A DNA stretch of 64,000 nt, from the NCBI GenBank assembly GCA_015039465.1, contig MU130051.1, positions 1-64,000 of the forward strand. The letters run 5' to 3'. Positions 23,053 through 34,487 of the stretch are shown one piece after another. How positions within the stretch are numbered: the first letter of the stretch is position 1; every line of letters begins with the position of its first letter. A program made the translations under genes and the position numbers. The DNA is from Phlegmacium glaucopus. Lineage: Eukaryota; Basidiomycota; Agaricomycetes; Agaricales; Cortinariaceae. Under the pieces are notes generated by a model, which searched no databases, was not told the DNA's origin, and saw only the letters and a program-made list of their open reading frames with translations.

Positions 23053-23572
23053 TGGATCCAACACTTGCATACTCATCAAATGAGTTAATACGGAACATAT
23101 TCATTCATTCTATCTGATACACCCCACTAACTCTCACTCCTGTCTTCTGAATCTCTCGCCAAGTCCCTAGGAAAATATTGGAAGTTTCTGCTTTTATCCA
23201 CAGCATACCTATCTACAACTACTTACTACTGATCGTTTTAAGCCAACTAGCTTAGTAACCCGTCCTCATTTTTCACTTTCTCTTCAAGGGACTATTTTTT
23301 GATATTCTTTTCTTTGATTTGTACATATCCCTACTCTCTGATCACACTCATTTCTTATCTGTCTCTGCTTGTTTTGTTTTGTTCATAAACTTCTGTTGAT
23401 TCTGCTTTATTTAACGAGTTCATGACAGTCACAGATGACTTTCCTTTTCTGGATAAAGCCCCTATGAGTCGCGTCGCGCAGCAACGCTCATATTACGATC
23501 GCAGCCAATACTGACCTTCTTTCCATCTACCAACAACCCTTGTACAGAACGTCAAAACAAATCGGATTTGAA
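23053..23572. other. Rrm4 3' flank and AIP1 promoter
   Basis: T- and C-rich intergenic sequence between two plus-strand genes. No coding sequence seen; pyrimidine-rich tracts at 23270-23430 look like a typical basidiomycete promoter. Confidence 0.5.
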
Positions 23573-26292
23573 ATGTCATTCAAGAAAGCCGGGATCTACC
23601 CTCCTAACCCTGTAACAACAAGAGGAGCTGCGACTAAACTGAGCTCAAGTAAAGATAAAGTTGTCTACACCACCGGAAGAACTGTGATAGTGAGTTCACA
23701 TACTTCCCTTCGATAGTAATACAGGGCTTTGAATGGATACTTACCAGTTTGTTCTACGTCTTAGATACGCGATCTGAAGGTGAGGGTTTTATTACTATAT
23801 CTGATCAGAATGAGCATACCTAGAAAGATGATATCTACAGAATCCAGGTCTTACGACTACATATTCTGGACATATCCAGAACGCGACGGTGGCACGTATA
23901 TCACCTTCTGGATATTATTGTGCATCTGCCGATGTTACTGGCAAAGGTAGGTAGTGCATTTCAAGGACACCCTACTCAATGAAGTTGACCTCCATTTTCT
24001 CGTAGTTAACATTTGGGATGTGGTGGGGGAGGAGCAGATAGTCAAAGGCGAGTATAAAGTCATATCAGGCCGCGTGTATGTCTTGTCCACTGTTTACTAC
24101 TCTGTTTCTGACTGTTGACCTCTTCTTTTATCTAGTAATGATCTGGCGTGGGATGGCGAAAGTAAGCGAATCATCGCAGTCGGGGATGGCAAAGAAAAGT
24201 CAGTAATGACTTGGTGCGATGCGACACCAGACTCATTTTGTTCCGTTCTGTTGAGACCAGGTTCGGCCATGCGTTTCTTATGGATACGGGTTCTTCGACT
24301 GGAGAGATTCTGGGACATTCAAAAGTGAGCCATTCAACCCTTTCAAATGCATTTCGTCCTTTACTCATAAATTTATTCAGGTAATAAATGCTGTTTCTAT
24401 CAGACACCAAAGACCATTCAGAGCCGCCACTGCTGGCGACGATTCCATGATCATATTCCATTCAGGTGCTCCTTATAAATATGAAAAGGTGAGTTACTAG
24501 TTATAGTCACTCAGGCTTTTTTTATTTACGGATCTTCTTGTAGACGATCAACACGCACAGCAAATTCGTTCAAGATGTGAAATATTCACCATCGGGAGAT
24601 CATTTCGCGAGTGTGGGCTCTGATTCAAAGTTCTTCCTCTATGACGGCAAGACAGGCGACACGGTGGCTGAATTCACGGATAGTCCTCATAAAGGGAGCA
24701 TCGTAAGTCTTGTTACGACTTTTCATATATGTGGTGTAATTGAAGGCTTCTGTTGCATAGATGGCTTGCGATTGGAGTCCTGATAGTAAATCAATATTCA
24801 CCTCGTCGGCTGACTGTACCGTCAAACTTTGTAAGAATGTCGATTCACTTGTGTCCATCTCTTTGAATCCCGAATCTGAATTTTTCTTTTTTTGGTAGGG
24901 GATGCTCAAACTCAAAAAGCTGTCACGACCTGGACTGTTGGATCCGGAGTGAACCATCAACAGATTGGTAACACTTGGAGCGGCCAAAATGATCTTGTGT
25001 CTCTTTCAATGTCTGGAGCCTTGAATATATTCGACCCACGAACGGGTGATAAGCCTATCCGGGTCTTCAATGTGAGCTCTACCTTCCTCTCCTATGAATG
25101 GATTTACTGAATAAATACCATTTACTCATTCCCCAAAAATAGGCTCCTCAGAAATCAATAACAGCCATAGTACCCTCCTCCAATACCTTCCTAACAGGAA
25201 CCGCCGATGGCCGTATATACTCCTACTCGCCTTCCACTCAAGACTCAAACACACTTAACGGCGAAGGTCATTCAAACAATGTATCTGGGTTAACCACTTC
25301 TACGGATGGAAAATTGTATTCTGTTGCCTTCGATGACTGTTTACGGGAGATTGAAGGTGATGGATCAGGCTTTGTGTACGTATATTCGATTTTTTTTCAT
25401 CTGTTCTTCCTTGCCTCCTTGCCTTATCTTGTTTTTATTGATTAAGCCTTTTTCTTCTTCACAGACCGGCATCATCCAAAACAGCCGCCCAGCCTAAATC
25501 AATAGCCGTAGCGGGCGATTCAACTGTATTCATCTCAGAAATCGATATAGTCGAGGCGTTCCGGTTCAACCAGAAAGTATTCGAACAGAAACCCAAATAT
25601 CAACCTGGTGCGATTGCTGCCCATGGTTCAATAGTTGCTATCGGAGAGGTATGCATGATACCAGCGTTGCTACTGCACTGATTTTTTTTGTTGGCGTGCT
25701 CAAGTCCTTTTTTCCCCCTTTTTCCTAGGATCGAAAAGTCCATCTCAACGAATGGGACGGTAAAACTTTGAAAGAAACTGTAGTGCTTGAGGGAAATCAG
25801 AATATTGTTTCTGCTCTCGCGTTTTCCCCAGATGGGAAACTCCTCGCTTCCGGAGATGTAAGTGTACTTTTTTTCATTTAATTGCTTGGAGGCTGATGTG
25901 CTTTGATTGTAGTCTGCAGGGAAAATTGTCTTGTTTGATGTAAAAGAAGGCAAGGTAATTAATCAAACACACGGCATCCAGAAGTTAAACTCTCATACTC
26001 ACACCCTTCCTACCTTTCTCCAAAGGTCCTCACATCCCGTTGGACAAACCACAGCGCCCGAATCAACTCCCTCTCCTGGACAGCCGATTCCCAATACTGC
26101 GCCTCTGGTTCCCTAGACACACATGTATACATCTGGAGTGTAGCAAAGCCAATGAGAAGCACTGCAGTTAAAAATGCTGGACCTGGGGGTGTGAATGCGG
26201 TGTTGTGGTTAGATGGAGGTAGGGATGGGAAGTTAGTTAGTGCTGGTGCAGATGCTTGTGTTCGGGTTTGGGAAGTCAAGTTTCCTGGGTGA
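23573..26292 (+). CDS. AIP1: Actin-interacting protein 1 (WD40, AIP1/WDR1)
   Basis: Cofactor of cofilin that promotes actin filament disassembly in the cytoplasm and at actin patches. About a dozen introns. ATG at 23573 opens MSFKKAGIYPPNPVTTRG, with the family's GRTVIIRDLKNP early motif. A run of WD40 blades then covers the length: ARISPSGYYCASADVTGKVNIWD, NDLAWDGESKRI, DVKYSPSGDHFASVGSDSKF, MACDWSPDSKSIFTSSADCTVKLWD, ALAFSPDGKLLASGDSAGKIVLFD, and a final NSLSWTADSQYCASGSLDTH blade. It ends CVRVWEVKFPG at 26290-26292. About 600 residues, the usual size of this two-propeller protein. Start and stop agree with the family. It converges on the ALYREF gene. Confidence 0.95.
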
Positions 26293-26595
26293 TTTTTAAC
26301 TTTTAGAACGAGTTGGATGGATGGGATGAAGGTTGTATGTAAGAAAGAAAAAATTGGGTTGTGAATAAATGTGTATAATCCAAGTACCTTGTATACTATA
26401 CCACAAGTTATCTGCCCGACATTCAAGAAAGGAGGAAGACCCTATCACATTAATGTCTATGTCAAGACTTTAGCAAAACGAGTTATTTACTGCAAACACG
26501 TATAAACACAAGTGCTACGCAAGTCAGTACTGAAAAAAACTGGAACTTCGAGAAAACATACTATCGAAGGTAGGAGAAGGGAAAAAAAAAGATCT
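26293..26595. other. Shared 3' region of convergent genes
   Basis: About 300 bp between the stop codons of AIP1 (+) and ALYREF (-). AT-rich, with AATAAA-like sequence (GAATAAATG at about 26362) suitable for AIP1 polyadenylation. No gene seen. Confidence 0.5.
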
Positions 26596-27857
26596 TTAAG
26601 CCATATCAATATCTCCTGCGGCTGGAACAGCAGCAACGTCGCCCGTCGGAACAGTATCAGCATCACCCATAAACGCATCCAGTTCTTGATCGAGTTCTGC
26701 AGCGGTCTTCGGTTTTTTGGGTCCTTTGGGTGCACGAGCGGTGTTGGCATTGGCATTAGTACTACCTCCACCACTACCTCCACCACGAGAGGGTCGGCTA
26801 CGGACGGGTCCTCCTGTGAATGCGCGTCTAAGAATAGGAGAAAAGGACAATAAAGTAAGCCAAAATCAAAAGTGGGTGGAAACGAACAATGACGTACGGT
26901 CCAGACGGAGCTTTGATTGTAGAATCGTCCCGGCTGAGACGTTCAGCGAGAGGTGGTTTCTGGATCCTGTTCAAAAGAGACGCGGTACTCGGAACGCTTG
27001 CGGAGCGACGGGGTGCACGAGGTGGCATCGTGTCGAAGGTGATCGCCATTGGTTGGCCTATAAGAAGAAAAAGTGGTGTTAGTGGTTGAGATTTCGAAGA
27101 AACGTAAGATGAGAAAAGAGGGAGACGAGAAAAAGAGGAAGGCGACAAAAAAGTAATACAGTAGATGTTAAAGATAACGGAAAGAAAGAAACTTTTGTAA
27201 TTTTCAAAGCAAGGAAAGAGGTGTCACCCTTGGCAAGAATTCCATCGAACTGTTTCTTCGCACGTATTGCTTCTGCTGCCGTTTCGAAGGCAATGATGGC
27301 TGAACCACTTGAGCGGCCGCTTCGATCGTACTATGAGTTTGAAAATTTATTTGGTGGTGTCCAAGGGAAAAAAGGATAAACCAAAAAAATTGGTATTAGC
27401 GTGCAGAGATAGCAAGTCGCATGGTCGGCTTTGGTTTTTTCTTAGGGGAAGCTCTGTGGCGTGTCGTACCCTAAGTAATGGCTCACGAATGAGCGTGCCA
27501 ATTTGTCCAAATATTGACTAGATTGCAAAAGAAAAAAGATGAGTGGACAATGTATAGAGAGTTTGAAGAATGAGGAGCATACTATAAGATCTTTTGGGGT
27601 TATCTCGTAGTGAAGATTTGAGACAACGAGCTTGTTATTGATGGAGGCTGCGGGCGCTATTGGTGTACGAATTGCGGCGTTTCTCATCTTGGCTGGACCC
27701 GTTGGAGCCCTATCGTGTAGCCACTGGCCGTCTACGTCTGCCTTCGGTGAAGGACGCTGTTTTGTCACGCGGAAAAACGTGAGATGGTGGAGGCAGATGC
27801 AAATGTAGAGTTACTGACACTATATGGCTTTCTTTGAGCTGGTTTGAAGGACGCCAT
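26596..27857 (-). CDS. YRA1: mRNA export adaptor ALYREF/Yra1 (THO complex subunit 4)
   Basis: Binds nascent mRNA and hands it to the Mex67/TAP export receptor with the TREX complex. Six exons, start MASFKPAQRKPYS at 27857. The central RRM begins NNKLVVSNLHYEITPKDLI (RNP2), continues SIFGQIGTLIREPLLR, and has RNP1-like RSGRSSGSAIIAF, with introns inside the domain. Arg/Gly-rich stretches lie on the C-terminal side (RSRPSRGGGSGGGS). The last 30 residues hold the conserved C-terminal FoP-type motif (AAELDQELDAFM), which contacts the helicase Sub2/UAP56. The first intron uses GTCAGT, as elsewhere in this window. About 250 residues; frame intact. Confidence 0.9.
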
Positions 27858-28270
27858 TTGAAAGTGTGTTAAACGGAAGCAGATGGATTGAAGGAAGAAG
27901 GGAGGAAGTAAGAGGAACAGCAGTTGACGCCTGCTAGTATCGGCCAAATCCGGCTGTCGCCGATACAAGGGCGTTTACATAATACAAACCCCGAATGACT
28001 CTTCTTCGAGGTACAGGTATCAACAAGTGGTCCCGCTCCCTTCAATGCAGGAGGGGGTACACTCAAAGAGATAGGTCAAGGAAAATACGGTATGTCAAAG
28101 GTTGGCGATCCTGTGATCCCTCCTATCAATATTGATCAATCACACTAACACTGCTGCTGCAGTCCCCCATTACAAGGAACAATTAGCAAAGTCGAATCTG
28201 CGATGCATGATTGGTAGTGGTTCCCTTAAAGCTAAAGGGTCTAAACCATGGTATATAACAGTCCAAGGAA
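27858..28270. other. YRA1 promoter and start of duplicated block
   Basis: Left half is the upstream region of YRA1. From about 28048 the sequence matches 47625 onward, the left edge of the segmental duplication. No gene seen. Confidence 0.5.
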
Positions 28271-31200
28271 CTAATTGACAGATTTACATCTATCCGCACT
28301 GAGCGTAGTCGGATTTCCCCACCAAGTCGGGAACGAAACAGCATTCCCGCTAGCTCCAAAAACAGCGAACGATAATAGGAAGAGGATCACTTGACTGCCA
28401 CCATCCAAAGCTGCTGACAATAGATAGTTGTACTATTTCCATATGTGTCATGATCTTTTCATTCTGTATTTATCGGACATACCTTGATAAACCACCGAGG
28501 ATGTCTGGTCCTCATCCACCATTGAGAGACTAGTCCAATGACGAGACATGACCACCATTGTCCATTAACTGAGAATGGTAACCTGTCAAAAATGACGAGC
28601 ATATAATCAAAATGTCTACCCAAAAACAGAATCATAAAAGATACTGACCAACCAATGTAGAGCGTGATGATAGGAACATTAATGTATTTCATGACTTTAG
28701 CTAATGTAGATTCTGGTTTCGAGAGTTTCCATACGATCCAGAATGGGAGAGGTGTGAAGAGGCCTAAGAACCTGAAAGGAAATTTTGTGAGGACATCCAA
28801 AGGACAAAGAGGGTAGATTCATAATTAAATCTTTACATTGCGAATGGAATTAACCAGTAACCCGCTGGTTTCCCAAATGAGAATAGATCCTTGCCAAAAA
28901 CACCCATTGCGACTGAGGCAGAGTTGTATTGTTGGATGATCCATCCACTCCACTGGAAAAAAAAAAACCGAAAATAGAAATAGGTATTCTCCACGACCAA
29001 ATATAAGTGTTGAACACATACAATACGAGTCCCAACAGGATCTTTCAGAGCAGCTCGATTATGATTCACAATGATTTTCATCACTGAACGAATCGGATTA
29101 ATGTTCAAGTTAATCAAAAAACCTGTTGAGGCAGACAGACGCACTTGTGTAATTGCATACCGAGCCTAGGATAGATCCTGCCTATATAAATTCAATAGAT
29201 GACAGAGATCACGATAAGATTGGTACCATCTGTGCAGCAAACGTTATTCTAGGCGGGATCTTAGTATATTGTCCTAATTTCAAATCTAAGGACGATCCTC
29301 ATCAGTATCACATTTTCCTATTATACAGAGAGTGCAACTATACCTTGTAGCATATAAAGCGTCTGAGATGAGGTGCTGTTTCCGAATAGATTGGCGTACA
29401 TGACAGCGCTGAAAGAGGCTGTTAGTCGTTAGGCCTTTTGGAAGGATAATATCGGTAAAGAAGGAAAAGGGTAACGAACATGGGTTGTCCAGGGTGAAGG
29501 AATGCAGCGATGATTTGGATGGCATATATGCTAGATATACTGAAGCCTACGCAGGTAATTATAGTAAGTTAGTTTCCACTGCAAGTTCAAGTTCGACATA
29601 CCCGTTGTCGCAGTGACTACGAAATTTTGATTAATGATATACTTTTGAAGTAAGAAGGAAGTCCTCACTAAATCCTAGGGCGACAGCTATGAAACAGCTG
29701 AGGACTACTAAAAAAGTATTAGAACGCTTATAGATGTAGAGTAGTTTTAGGAAACTCAGCTCGTGAAAAGAATGATACTCCAGGCAGGAATGAGAACAAC
29801 CCCATGGGGTCCTGCATAGCTGCATCCAATACCAACAGCTAGAGAGACGAGGAAGAGAACCCCATATACCCATTGAGGTACCTCAGCTATATAAAAGATT
29901 ACCATTAGATAGAGTTATTATCCTTGAGGTGGCGGGGCTTTACGGTATTTTTGCATCTCTGAGTGATAAGTCAGGCTGGATCAGGATAAGACGAACAAGA
30001 GTGAGTACCCTTATAATGGGGATCATCAATATCAGCGTGTCCTTTCTTCAAAAATCGTAGACCACCAAAAGCTAAAAATAACCTCCATCAGTATAAAAAG
30101 ATTTGATAACGCTCTACCAAAGTCAATACCTGCTCTCATTTCTGGCCAGTGCCACAGTGCAAGCGATGTAAACGCGGCACCAAGCGACAAGTTATAGCAG
30201 AGCTGCGATACCGCATATGTCGTTGTAAACCGAGGAAGACCGATAGTTGCCAAAGCGTCTGAGTTGGGTTGATAGTCCGAATTGATAACTGCCGTCTGGT
30301 TATAGGTGTTACCGTCGCGATCGAAAAGCGAGGTGGACATGAATGTCAAGTCTTTTCCATTGAATACGTTGCCGTAATATGCAGCTGTCAGAACAATATA
30401 TCCGAGACCCATCCCAACTATCGATGAAAATGAGGTTTTGCTTAGATGATTTGAGTGGTTGAGAGCTTACTGTATGAATTTATTTCTGAATTAAAGTTAT
30501 AGTCAATGTAAAATCTGGAAGATGTTCTATAATATCGTTAAATACGTACGGGTTTGAAGTGGCCACACGAGCGGAAATCCTTGTGTGATCAATGTCCACG
30601 AAGTGCTGAAAGATAGAAGCCCGATACCCTCGTTACTTGATCCTGCTCCAAACAAGTTCCGTACGAAATCATGGCGACCATTATCGGCTAAGCAGATGAC
30701 GGAAAAAGCTGATAGGAGCGGAAATGCATATTGTGGAATCCATTCCCAAAAGAAGATCGCAGTAAACTATACACCCGGAGTTCAGTAAGGAGACGATAAC
30801 GAGATATTGAGACTGACCGCGATCCAGAAGAATTTGCGTTTTTTGGCATTAAGTGTTCCATCGAAATGCAAACTTTGTAGTAGGTTTACGACGGAGATGT
30901 ATGCTGGATAGAATGCGCTTCCGATCACGATGGTGGTCAGTCGAATGAACTTGATTGATTTTGGATTCAAATAATCACTTACTAGGTAGGATAGACAAGG
31001 AAGGTGCGGACTGTAATATGTACTGTAAGCCCCTTCCATCATATTGAAGGCTTATGAACATTAACTCACGAATTCCCGCCATCCCATATCCTATGTTATG
31101 TGGTTAACAATCAAGATCGGATATAGAGTCTGACGGACATACCCAGCATTTGAGTAGAGAAAATAGAAAAAACGGCGACAGCAGGATTGAGTCGAATATC

Positions 31201-32200
31201 ATAAAAAAGATCTGCCCACCAGAAGAATTAATAAGACCACAGTTAAAAGAGAGGTTGTCTTATACCAAGAGCCGCAATTATCTCCATAGCCACAGCAACA
31301 CTAGCAGCTGTCGAGGCCATGATAACGATGACAGTATGCTCCCTGAATTGACAGTAAGTAAAATGAAAGTGACTTGAATGAATTAAAGGGACTGCTTGCT
31401 TGATATTGAATGGACCAGGGTTTATGTACCGCCAAAGACCGGTCCGAGGCATTGCTTGAAGACCAAATAAATTGGCATAGCACAAAAGATAAAAGTTTTA
31501 TCATACGTACCAGCCATGGTCGTTCCAAGTACATACGCAATAACGAGACAGAAAAGCTGCGAAACGGTAGCACCCTGTGGCTTGAATGTGTAGATTGTGC
31601 CTAGAATCTAGATTTTGAAATGAGTGATGAAAGTTCATCGAATGTAGATGGTCCGGGTGTTCACGGCTGAGAATATGCTCGATCCTCCACCGAGAATCAC
31701 AACGCGAAATGTCAGGACTGGTAGGTCTGGGTCATCCCTAGTCGATATAACCTTGGAACGTTAAACCAGGTTCAGTTCAGTCAGAACGACAGAAAAATGA
31801 GGATTTAGGTACCTGGATCGCAACTCCTTCAGCCCGTTCTAACAATTGTTTGTTGATAGAGGTTTGGGAAGATGCAAGGGGCAAATCATCAGAGAGCTTT
31901 TCCTTGTCCCGAGACTGTTCTTGCCCTGACTCTGGCTGGTTTATCTCCTCCCTATTTATTGAAGGCTTCTCCAGAAGCATCCCAGACATGGTAGGAGGGT
32001 GGTTCCATCTCCAAAATTAATTTATGTCTTTTATGTCATCAAATAAGAAGGGATCGGCAATTGGGCGGACACTCCAGCGGGGAAATGGGGGGAAAATATT
32101 TCCATCGAGAGCTCGATGCATTATGGAAAATACTATGTAAGTAGGAAGATAGGAGATAACAAATTTTACAAAATTGCACATGCGAGTCAAGGAGCAACGT
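28048..32200. repeat. Segmental duplication, copy 1
   Basis: A 4.15-kb segment holding a complete OPT transporter gene plus flanks. It is repeated in direct orientation at 47625-51820, about 19.63 kb to the right. By eye the copies agree at most positions in exons and introns, with small indels and substitutions. The left border lies near 28048, where both copies share GGTACA and TTCAAAGAGATAG-like sequence. The right border lies near 32200, where both share TTGCACATGC and then diverge. Confidence 0.9.
28271..31989 (-). CDS. Oligopeptide transporter, OPT family (copy 1)
   Basis: Proton-coupled plasma-membrane importer of the OPT family (small peptides, glutathione-like or metal-chelate substrates; the substrate cannot be fixed here). 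About 18 short exons. Start MSGMLLEKPSINREE at 31989 with a charged cytosolic N-terminus. Family markers in order: STRDDPDLPVLTFR, GGSSIFSAVNTR, FKPQGATVSQLF, INPGPFNIK, EHTVIVIMASTAASVA, a loop FTTTYAVSQLCYNLSLG, GWIIQQYNSASVAMG, YWLIPFAM, NVPIITLYIGW, PFSVNGQWWSC, then YNYLLSAALDGG and the C-terminal SFPTWWGN...DRC. The stop is at 28271-28273 after one more intron than a simple frame would show. I saw no frame break, so it is probably functional. Confidence 0.88.
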
Positions 32201-32432
32201 TATGTGCACAGTGCAACACTTCCATTTGGCAGGAAAGACTAGGGTGTTGTCTTTTTCCTGTGCCTAGACAATAACTATTGCATTGAGATGAATGATTGAG
32301 CGAGATAATAGACCATAGTGAGAGTGATATGCTTGTGAATTTCACGTAACAAACACGTTTTGCACAAATGGCGGTGATAGAACTGATTTTCACTGGGTCT
32401 CACCTCAGGCAGGGTCCTGCTGACATATTCAC
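31990..32432. other. OPT copy 1 upstream region
   Basis: Promoter of the OPT gene. The first 200 bp match copy 2, after which the two differ. No gene seen. It lies between the divergent OPT and F-box-like genes. Confidence 0.5.
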
Positions 32433-33773
32433 TTGATCAAACTAGTCCGGAGTCCATCGCCAGCAAACATGTTCGCCTCTGGCTACCCCATCTTGTTTCC
32501 TCCAGAGATTTTCGATGAGATAATCGATCACATCGACGACAAACCGACGTTGCTTTCCTTCGGCCTCATCTGCGGACGAGCTCTTGTCAAAAGCCGACGT
32601 CGTCTATTCTCCTCCCTCGAGTTCACCGACCACGAGAATTTCGACTGGTTTTTGCATCTCGCCGGCAGGCCATGGACCAGTTTTACGTTGGCCGTCACAG
32701 AGATCCACCTGCAGGATGTGTTTCACCACAACTTCCGCTACCGTTATAAGTGGAAGCCTATACAGGTCGCATCAAACCTCCATAACGTGAGGTCACTGAG
32801 CATATCAACACATAAGGTCTGGAAACCTGGATGGCAGGTCGTGCCGCGCTCTGTCCTGGATGTTATCTTCCAGTTGAACCTACACGATCTCCAGATAGAT
32901 GCCGTGGGCAGATGGCGCACGGAAGACATCGTGATGCTATTCAGCCGGCTTCCTTCTTCTGTGAAAACACTTGCCTTCCGGAACCTACGATTCTGCGGAA
33001 CGCCGGATCTCTCTCGCCATTTAGATACATTTCGTCGCCCTTTCCGCTTCAGAATCATCGATAACATCTCGCTCGCTCTTCTAAGAGACGTATTGGACCC
33101 ATCGAGTAACCTGGACCTTGACGTCGCCGTGCAGGCCTTCCATATTCGAACCCCCAACATCCCCCTTGCATTAGCCGACAATCTCTTGACCTCGAGATTT
33201 TTACATCACATCGGCCATCATCTTGAACAGCTTCTGATTACCTTCGGGGGGCCATATCTCGGTGAGCACAGTTCTGTGTCAAATATATGATATCTTTACC
33301 ACCGATCTTCAACAGATGAATCCCTTGCATATTTGGAACCAACTCAAATCGCCCAATGCATCAACATCCGCATGCTATTTGTCGGTTTTCCAGATTTTGC
33401 ATACAAATCACCCCTGCTTCTCTCAGCTATGTGGAAAATGTTGTCCGCGCTGCCTGCGCCAAACGCTCTACATGAATGTTGGTTCAAGTTCACGCCCTAT
33501 CAAGGCTCCTTCGAAGATCAAATGTCCTCGTTGGGATTCTTTGAATCTCCGAATCTCCTTCATAGATTAAGGCACATGTTTCCGAATCTGAAGATAATCA
33601 AGATTATATTGGACACTTGGGCACAGGAGGGATGTGATTTATACTTTGAAGGGTTGCGTCGAGCGACTGACTTGAGAGCATTTGAGGAAATTGGTTTTGT
33701 GAAGCTCGTCGCGGCAGGTACGAAGGAGCATGTTGCGTGTCACTCTGTTTTAGAGGGCTGTGATTATTTGTGA
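32433..33773 (+). CDS. F-box-like protein
   Basis: Two exons joined by an intron at about 33261-33315 (GTGAGC...CAACAG). The N-terminus carries an F-box-like helix set (FPPEIFDEIIDHIDDKPTLLSFGLICG, residues 21-47), the part that would bind Skp1 in an SCF ubiquitin ligase. The remaining roughly 380 residues alternate short strands and helices with no sharp motif. That is the usual look of the lineage-expanded F-box-like proteins of mushrooms, whose C-termini are substrate-recognition folds. ATG at 32433 gives MIKLVRSPSP; ATG at 32469 (MFASGYP) is an equally likely start. About 430 residues. Molecular target unknown. Confidence 0.75.
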
Positions 33774-34487
33774 AATTACGTGGTTCCAATTGTTGTTACA
33801 ATCGCAGGTACGGACTGCCCACTGGTATTATGTTTATTTTCTTTATGCCTACCATATTTGTTCTAACCCTTATGCTCGATTCATATGGACAATCACACTT
33901 CCTTATCCATACCCCTCCCTCATCGTACCATATGACTTATGCCCTTGTTCCACATATGCCTAGTATCCCCCTTGTGCTCACATCTCAACTTTAGAATAAA
34001 AGTTGAGACTTGTTACCTTGCTGTAAAGCAAGGTTTCTCCGGGGTCTAAATTCAACATTTAACAAATACAAATAAATAGGATACGGTGTCGTCCATGGCT
34101 CAATCTTCGTAATGTTGTAACATTTACTTGTATTTGCTTGTGGCGTATCATTTTCTCATCCCAGTTAGCGGCAACAACCTACCTTTCGTGTCCTCCGTAC
34201 TGCTTGCCACTTCTCACTTCTCCGATGTGTCACCCACTTACATCCTTCCCTCCTGACGACATGATGTTGTGCTGACCGTCACCCCACTTTTTCACACTTT
34301 TTCGCCTCAACTTCTCTGCAGTTTTTATCGTACTCCTTTTGGGGTTGCAGATCGTGTCCTGATGTCCTACCACATATCTTACATTGGATGAAATAAAATA
34401 CAATTTTCCCCAGCCCATTCAGTTCCTGTTTACAACTCCGTTCGTGCACTGTATTCTCAACTCGTTCTGAATCACAGTGAGTGTTAC
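33774..34487. other. Region between F-box gene and Helitron B
   Basis: No gene. It contains two neighbouring perfect hairpins (33984-34034, listed separately) and a loose inverted pair of ACAAATACAAATAAAT (about 34062) and its complement (about 34124). The 3' end of Helitron B should lie here. Confidence 0.5.
33984..34034. repeat. Two adjacent perfect hairpins
   Basis: Hairpin 1: CTCAACTTT / AAAGTTGAG, 9-bp stem with a 6-nt loop, 33984-34007. Hairpin 2: ACCTTGCT / AGCAAGGT, 8-bp stem with a GTAA loop, 34015-34034. They lie 210 bp beyond the F-box stop and 450 bp beyond the Helitron B stop. They could be a 3'-end processing structure of the F-box gene or the subterminal hairpin of the Helitron 3' end, with no clear CTRR terminus next to them. 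Confidence 0.6.

Noticed and set aside
24625..24987. 120-codon minus-strand frame
   Set aside because: Antisense to AIP1 exons with clear WD40 motifs.
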